Shown in pieces: positions 60,760 through 64,000 of a stretch of DNA of 64,000 nt. Below the pieces are notes generated by a model, which was not told where the DNA came from, did no database searches, and was given only the letters and a program-made list of their open reading frames with translations. This stretch comes from Muricea muricata (taxonomy: Eukaryota > Cnidaria > Anthozoa > Malacalcyonacea > Plexauridae), in assembly GCA_963855995.1 (NCBI GenBank), contig OY979718.1, forward strand, positions 46,168,059 to 46,232,058, given 5' to 3'. Each line of letters opens with the position of its first letter. The stretch's first letter is position 1. The position numbers and the translations under genes were made by a program.

Positions 60760-61872
60760 TTATTTTGACAATATCAAGGCCCCAACGGGACCGTCACTCA
60801 CTACAATAGGTTTCTTATAAAATTTATTAAATACGGATGGGCTTGACCAGTCCGCCAGTTTCATTATATCAGCGACAGAAGCGCCCTTAAAGTGCGCTGC
60901 GGAAGTAGCCGCACTACGATAACTATGCGCTGTGAAGATGGACGTATCGATATTAGCCTGGTTAAGTACAGCTTTTAACCATCTAGCGATTGTAGCCGAA
61001 CTTACAGCCTTGTGAGGTTTACAGTACGAGATAAATAATTGCTCGACAACCTGACCTCCCAACTTCCGAAGTGGTTCAGTCTTCGCGAGGTAACACAACA
61101 AATGATTACGCGGACACAACTCAAGATCTTGAACAAAATGCGGAATCGTGACATCCAAATGGGTCTTGCCAGGACTGGAATTCTTTAAGCGATCCCTAAT
61201 AGTAAAAACAGCGGCATCACTAGTAACTGTCAGACTATCGAGGCGAAGACGGCATAACGATTGACACCTTTGTGCAGTTACCAATGCGATTAGAGCTGTG
61301 AGTTTTAAGGTAAGGTTCTTTAAAGTTAAGGAGGAATATGGCGACAATGTCTTGAGGTAATTTGTAACCACACGAACATCCCACGTCACACAATATTTAG
61401 GCTGAGGAGGCCTTGCCATAAACACGCCCTTCATAAAACGAGAAACTAACCTGTGAGCACCCAAGGAATAACCAGTAACTGCTTCAATAGTAACAGACAC
61501 AGCGGATCGATAACTGTTCACAGTACTATAACATCGTCCGCTGACATAAATATGATGGAGAAATTCAAGAAATGTTGCTACAGGAGCTTGAAATAGATCA
61601 ATCGGTTTTGAACTGCACCAACTAGTCCAGGCATTCCAGGCGGCTTCGTACTGCTTTGCAGTGCCGACAGACCAGGATTGACAGATAACATCGGCAGACC
61701 CAATCGAAAATCCCTGACTGACGAGTCTCTGCCTGATACAATCCACGCGGCCAGCTGGAGTTGTAATCGCAGCGGATGAAGTTGATCGTTGTGAGGCAGC
61801 TTCAGAAGATTGGGCCATTTGGGGAGAAGTATCGGGCGCTCGATTAACATTTCGAGAATGGTCGGGTACCAT
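60760..61872 (-). CDS. DIRS tyrosine recombinase
   Basis: 370 residues from ATG at 61872; the frame is open to 61887 with only a GTG before. The catalytic set is complete, numbered from this ATG: R202 (TAQRCQS), H316-x-x-R319 (TAHSYRSAA), W342 (LADWSS) and Y352 (FNKFY). It has an N-terminal SAM-like core-binding half (residues about 60-150) and a C-terminal catalytic half. It inserts circular element DNA into the genome. Its 5' part overlaps the RNase H frame by about 295 nt in another frame, as is usual for DIRS. No internal stop is present and it appears functional. Confidence 0.88.
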   Translation of the reverse strand: MVPDHSRNVNRAPDTSPQMAQSSEAASQRSTSSAAITTPAGRVDCIRQRLVSQGFSIGSADVICQSWSVGTAKQYEAAWNAWTSWCSSKPIDLFQAPVATFLEFLHHIYVSGRCYSTVNSYRSAVSVTIEAVTGYSLGAHRLVSRFMKGVFMARPPQPKYCVTWDVRVVTNYLKTLSPYSSLTLKNLTLKLTALIALVTAQRCQSLCRLRLDSLTVTSDAAVFTIRDRLKNSSPGKTHLDVTIPHFVQDLELCPRNHLLCYLAKTEPLRKLGGQVVEQLFISYCKPHKAVSSATIARWLKAVLNQANIDTSIFTAHSYRSAATSAAHFKGASVADIMKLADWSSPSVFNKFYKKPIVVSDGPVGALILSK

Positions 61873-63621
61873 GGCTGGGAAGGCCACACAGGTGCAATGA
61901 GCAGAAGTCGTGCAACAACGTCCCGTCTCACATGGGTTAACACGCGTGGAATCAGACTAAATGGAGGAAAAGCATAACCGTCAAACTGGCTCCAATTTAA
62001 AGTAAATGCGTCACAAGCATGAGCCCCCGGGTTTGGCAACCAGGAAACAAATTTCGGCAGTTTAGTATTAATACGAGACGCAAATAAATCAATATCTGGC
62101 ATATATAATGTTTGAGTTAACCACTCAAAAATTCTGGGATGCAAGCTCCACTCAGTTCGCACATTCAAATGGCGTGAATTAAAATCAGCCTGCCCAATTT
62201 GAAGATCCGGGAATATAGACTGCTTTTAACTCTATATCTCTGAAAATACACCATTGCCATATTTCGCGAGCTAGTTTATTAAGAGAGGTGGACCGGGTAC
62301 CACCCATATTATTGAGGTAAAACACTGCAGCAGTATTGTCAATGTGAATTTGAACACGAGCTAACCGAAGCTCAGATGCGAAACATTGCAGTGCAAAAAA
62401 GGCCGCCAAAGTTTCTAAATAATTGATATGAAACTGCGCTTCGGTCATAGACCAAAGCCCGCCTGTATTGCGGGACCCGCAACAAGCGCCCCAACCCTGA
62501 TTACTGGCATCACATTCAATAAGCACGCTAGGAACGGGATCTAAAATAGATACCCCATTGCACAAGTGGAGGTTATCGATAACCCACTGCAGGTCCAGAC
62601 GAGCCTGTGGAGTTAGAGAAAGAGGTGCGTCATATGATACACCTGTAGACACCAAGGTCGATTTGCACATCTCAATAGAGCGGTAAAATAATCTCATGTA
62701 CTTAACAGCGCTAAAAGACGAAACCAGTAATCCTGAAACCTGGGCCACTTCACGAACGGTAGGCGAAGTTTTATCAAGGAGCCATTGACATTGTGAAACA
62801 ATTTTATTGACTTTCGCTGAAGGTAGCGAAATGACCATGTCCGCCGAATTTAGAAGGAAACCGAGAAATGTGATTGTTCGAGATGGTCGCAATTGAGATT
62901 TTTCTTTGTTGACAGTATACCCGAGGTTGCATAAAAGCTCGCATACGTCTGCGACATTGCGCGAGCATTCATCGAACGTGTGGCCAAAAACCAAAATATC
63001 ATCTATGTAACAAACAATTCTAATGCCCTTACGGCGTAAAACAGCCTGTGCAGGTTTCGGGATTTTTGTAAAGGTTCGTGGTGCCAAACTATAGCCAAAT
63101 GGGAGACATGTGAATTCATAAAGTGTATTGTTCCAGAGGAACCGCAGATATTTGCGGTCGCGTATGTCAATGGGTATACTAAAATAGGCATCCTTAAGAT
63201 CAATAGTTGCCATAAAATCGCCAGTGCGTAGCAGCTGCTTAACAGATTCTATGTTCTCCATTTTAAAATGAATATCATGAACGAACTCGTTCAAAGGTTT
63301 TAGGTTGATAACGGGTCTAAGATCGCCAGTCTTTTTAGGTACAAGGAAAATGTTCGAAAGGAACTCATCTTTCGAATGTTGGGCAACTGTAATAGCCCCT
63401 TTTAGCAACAAACTATCGATTTCGCGTTGAATTAAATTGCATTCGCCCTCTGACCGAGAGGGTTGTAACGGTGGTGAAATTTGACTGGGCTTTGTCTTGA
63501 ATTCAAGACGATACGCTCGAACAGATTCGAGAATCCAAGGGTCGGTAGTGATCTTAGACCATTCATCGACTTTAGTGGCAAGTTTGCCCACACAAGATTT
63601 GAAAATACGTACATCACTCAA
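61578..63621 (-). pseudogene. DIRS reverse transcriptase/RNase H, one frameshift
   Basis: Frame A (62185-63621, 478 codons) contains fingers (IFLVPKKTGDLRPVINLK), the palm with YIDD at 205-208 and RNase H residues D371 (ECDASNQGWGA), E403 (NYLETLA) and D428 (HIDNTAA). It ends abruptly after IPGSSNWAG. Frame B (61578-62168) begins just before and continues with the last RNase H aspartate region and the conserved tail (DLFASRINTKLPKFVSW, PSQPWYPTILEM). A one-base shift in a GGG run near 62190 explains the break. The start is unclear: the frame runs on upstream of the TTG at 63621 and overlaps the gag stop. Confidence 0.85.
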
Positions 63622-64000
63622 TGGGTTTGCTGCAGACCTTGTGCTGCTGACGTTTTTGGCTGGTTGCGATACGGTGTTCGCCGGGATGGCATGCTGATCC
63701 TGTCGTAATTGCGCCGAGTCCTGCTCTGGCTGCCTCTGGATAAAAAAGAATCACGAACTGTGGATGTGCTACGGCGGTATTTAGTGTATCGAGCCCCGCG
63801 ATCGCTGTTAGTTAATTTAGTAGCGATTCTGTTGGCCTTTGAAATATCATCGACATTTTTGGACAGGTCATCACCAAATAGCTGCGTGGTCACCGGTGTG
63901 GAGACAGCACATAGCGACTGAAAACCCTTACTTAATTCAGGTTTCAGTAAATAGCGGCGCTTTAACGAAACTTGATAACCAGCATGTCCAACAAACGACA
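63618..64000 (-). CDS. DIRS gag-like protein, C-terminal part (runs off window)
   Basis: The minus-strand frame is open from the window edge to TGA at 63618-63620. It reads VGHAGYQVSLKRRYLLKPEL, then TTQLFGDDLSKNVDDISKAN, then a basic S/R-rich tail. The R-R-x-x-L-K-P-x-L and LFGDDL-x-K-x-V-x-D-I blocks are typical of the end of the first DIRS ORF. It overlaps the start of the polymerase frame by a few bases in a different frame. Confidence 0.7.
   Translation of the reverse strand, partial: SFVGHAGYQVSLKRRYLLKPELSKGFQSLCAVSTPVTTQLFGDDLSKNVDDISKANRIATKLTNSDRGARYTKYRRSTSTVRDSFLSRGSQSRTRRNYDRISMPSRRTPYRNQPKTSAAQGLQQTH

Larger units (their letters stand above)
60091..64000 (-). mobile_element. 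DIRS-type tyrosine-recombinase retrotransposon (3' part)
   Basis: On the minus strand it encodes, in order, a gag C-terminus (open at the window edge), a reverse transcriptase/RNase H and a tyrosine recombinase overlapping its end. The 3' end contains inverted terminal and internal complementary sequences instead of LTRs, with no integrase or protease. This is the DIRS layout: a closed-circle intermediate is integrated by the recombinase, so no target duplication is expected. The 5' terminal repeat lies beyond 64000. One frameshift in the RNase H region is the only lesion seen, so the copy is young. Confidence 0.88.

Overview
This is a 64 kb AT-rich window of an animal nuclear genome. Host genes are split into short exons by long introns, and most of the rest is transposon debris: Penelope-like elements, CR1/jockey-type LINEs, a DIRS retrotransposon, hAT, piggyBac, Harbinger and Helentron-like relics, and many fold-back MITEs. 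The mixture, and the conserved host proteins, suggest a marine invertebrate, most likely a cnidarian. That placement is an inference from element types; no rRNA, mitochondrial or species-specific marker is present.

Two conserved host genes can be assembled exon by exon, both on the minus strand. (1) A MOSPD2-like gene starts at 10136 and runs left. It encodes a CRAL-TRIO (Sec14-like) lipid-binding region, and its MSP and membrane-anchor parts are not visible. (2) A TDRD3 orthologue runs from the ATG at 59765 to the stop at 32830. It has 15 exons whose splice phases all agree and sum to exactly 815 codons including the stop: an N-terminal DUF1767/OB-fold region, a long polar linker, a split Tudor domain and a C-terminal exon-junction-complex-binding motif. 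I find no UBA domain. A single-exon ORF at 20395-20757 may encode a small secreted protein.

Layout: 1-311 Penelope-like endonuclease relic; 2.4-10.1 kb MOSPD2-like gene; 10.2-17 kb intergenic DNA with a Harbinger-type relic, a three-copy tandem array, a 333-bp fold-back element and Penelope/LINE fragments around a (TA)n(TG)n tract; 17.0-30.1 kb two oppositely oriented copies of a Helentron-like non-autonomous element flanking a MITE, the secreted-protein ORF and a broken LINE carrying a 2A-like motif; 30.1-32.8 kb repeats and a piggyBac-type MITE; 32.8-59.8 kb TDRD3, whose introns hold an acetyltransferase relic, two more LINE relics, several MITEs, a multi-exon pseudogene of an unnamed RING-like family, a third Helentron-like copy and an internally deleted hAT element; 60.1-64.0 kb the 3' part of a DIRS element (gag end, RT/RNase H with one frameshift, intact tyrosine recombinase, terminal and internal complementary repeats), about 330 bp upstream of the TDRD3 start codon and in the same orientation.
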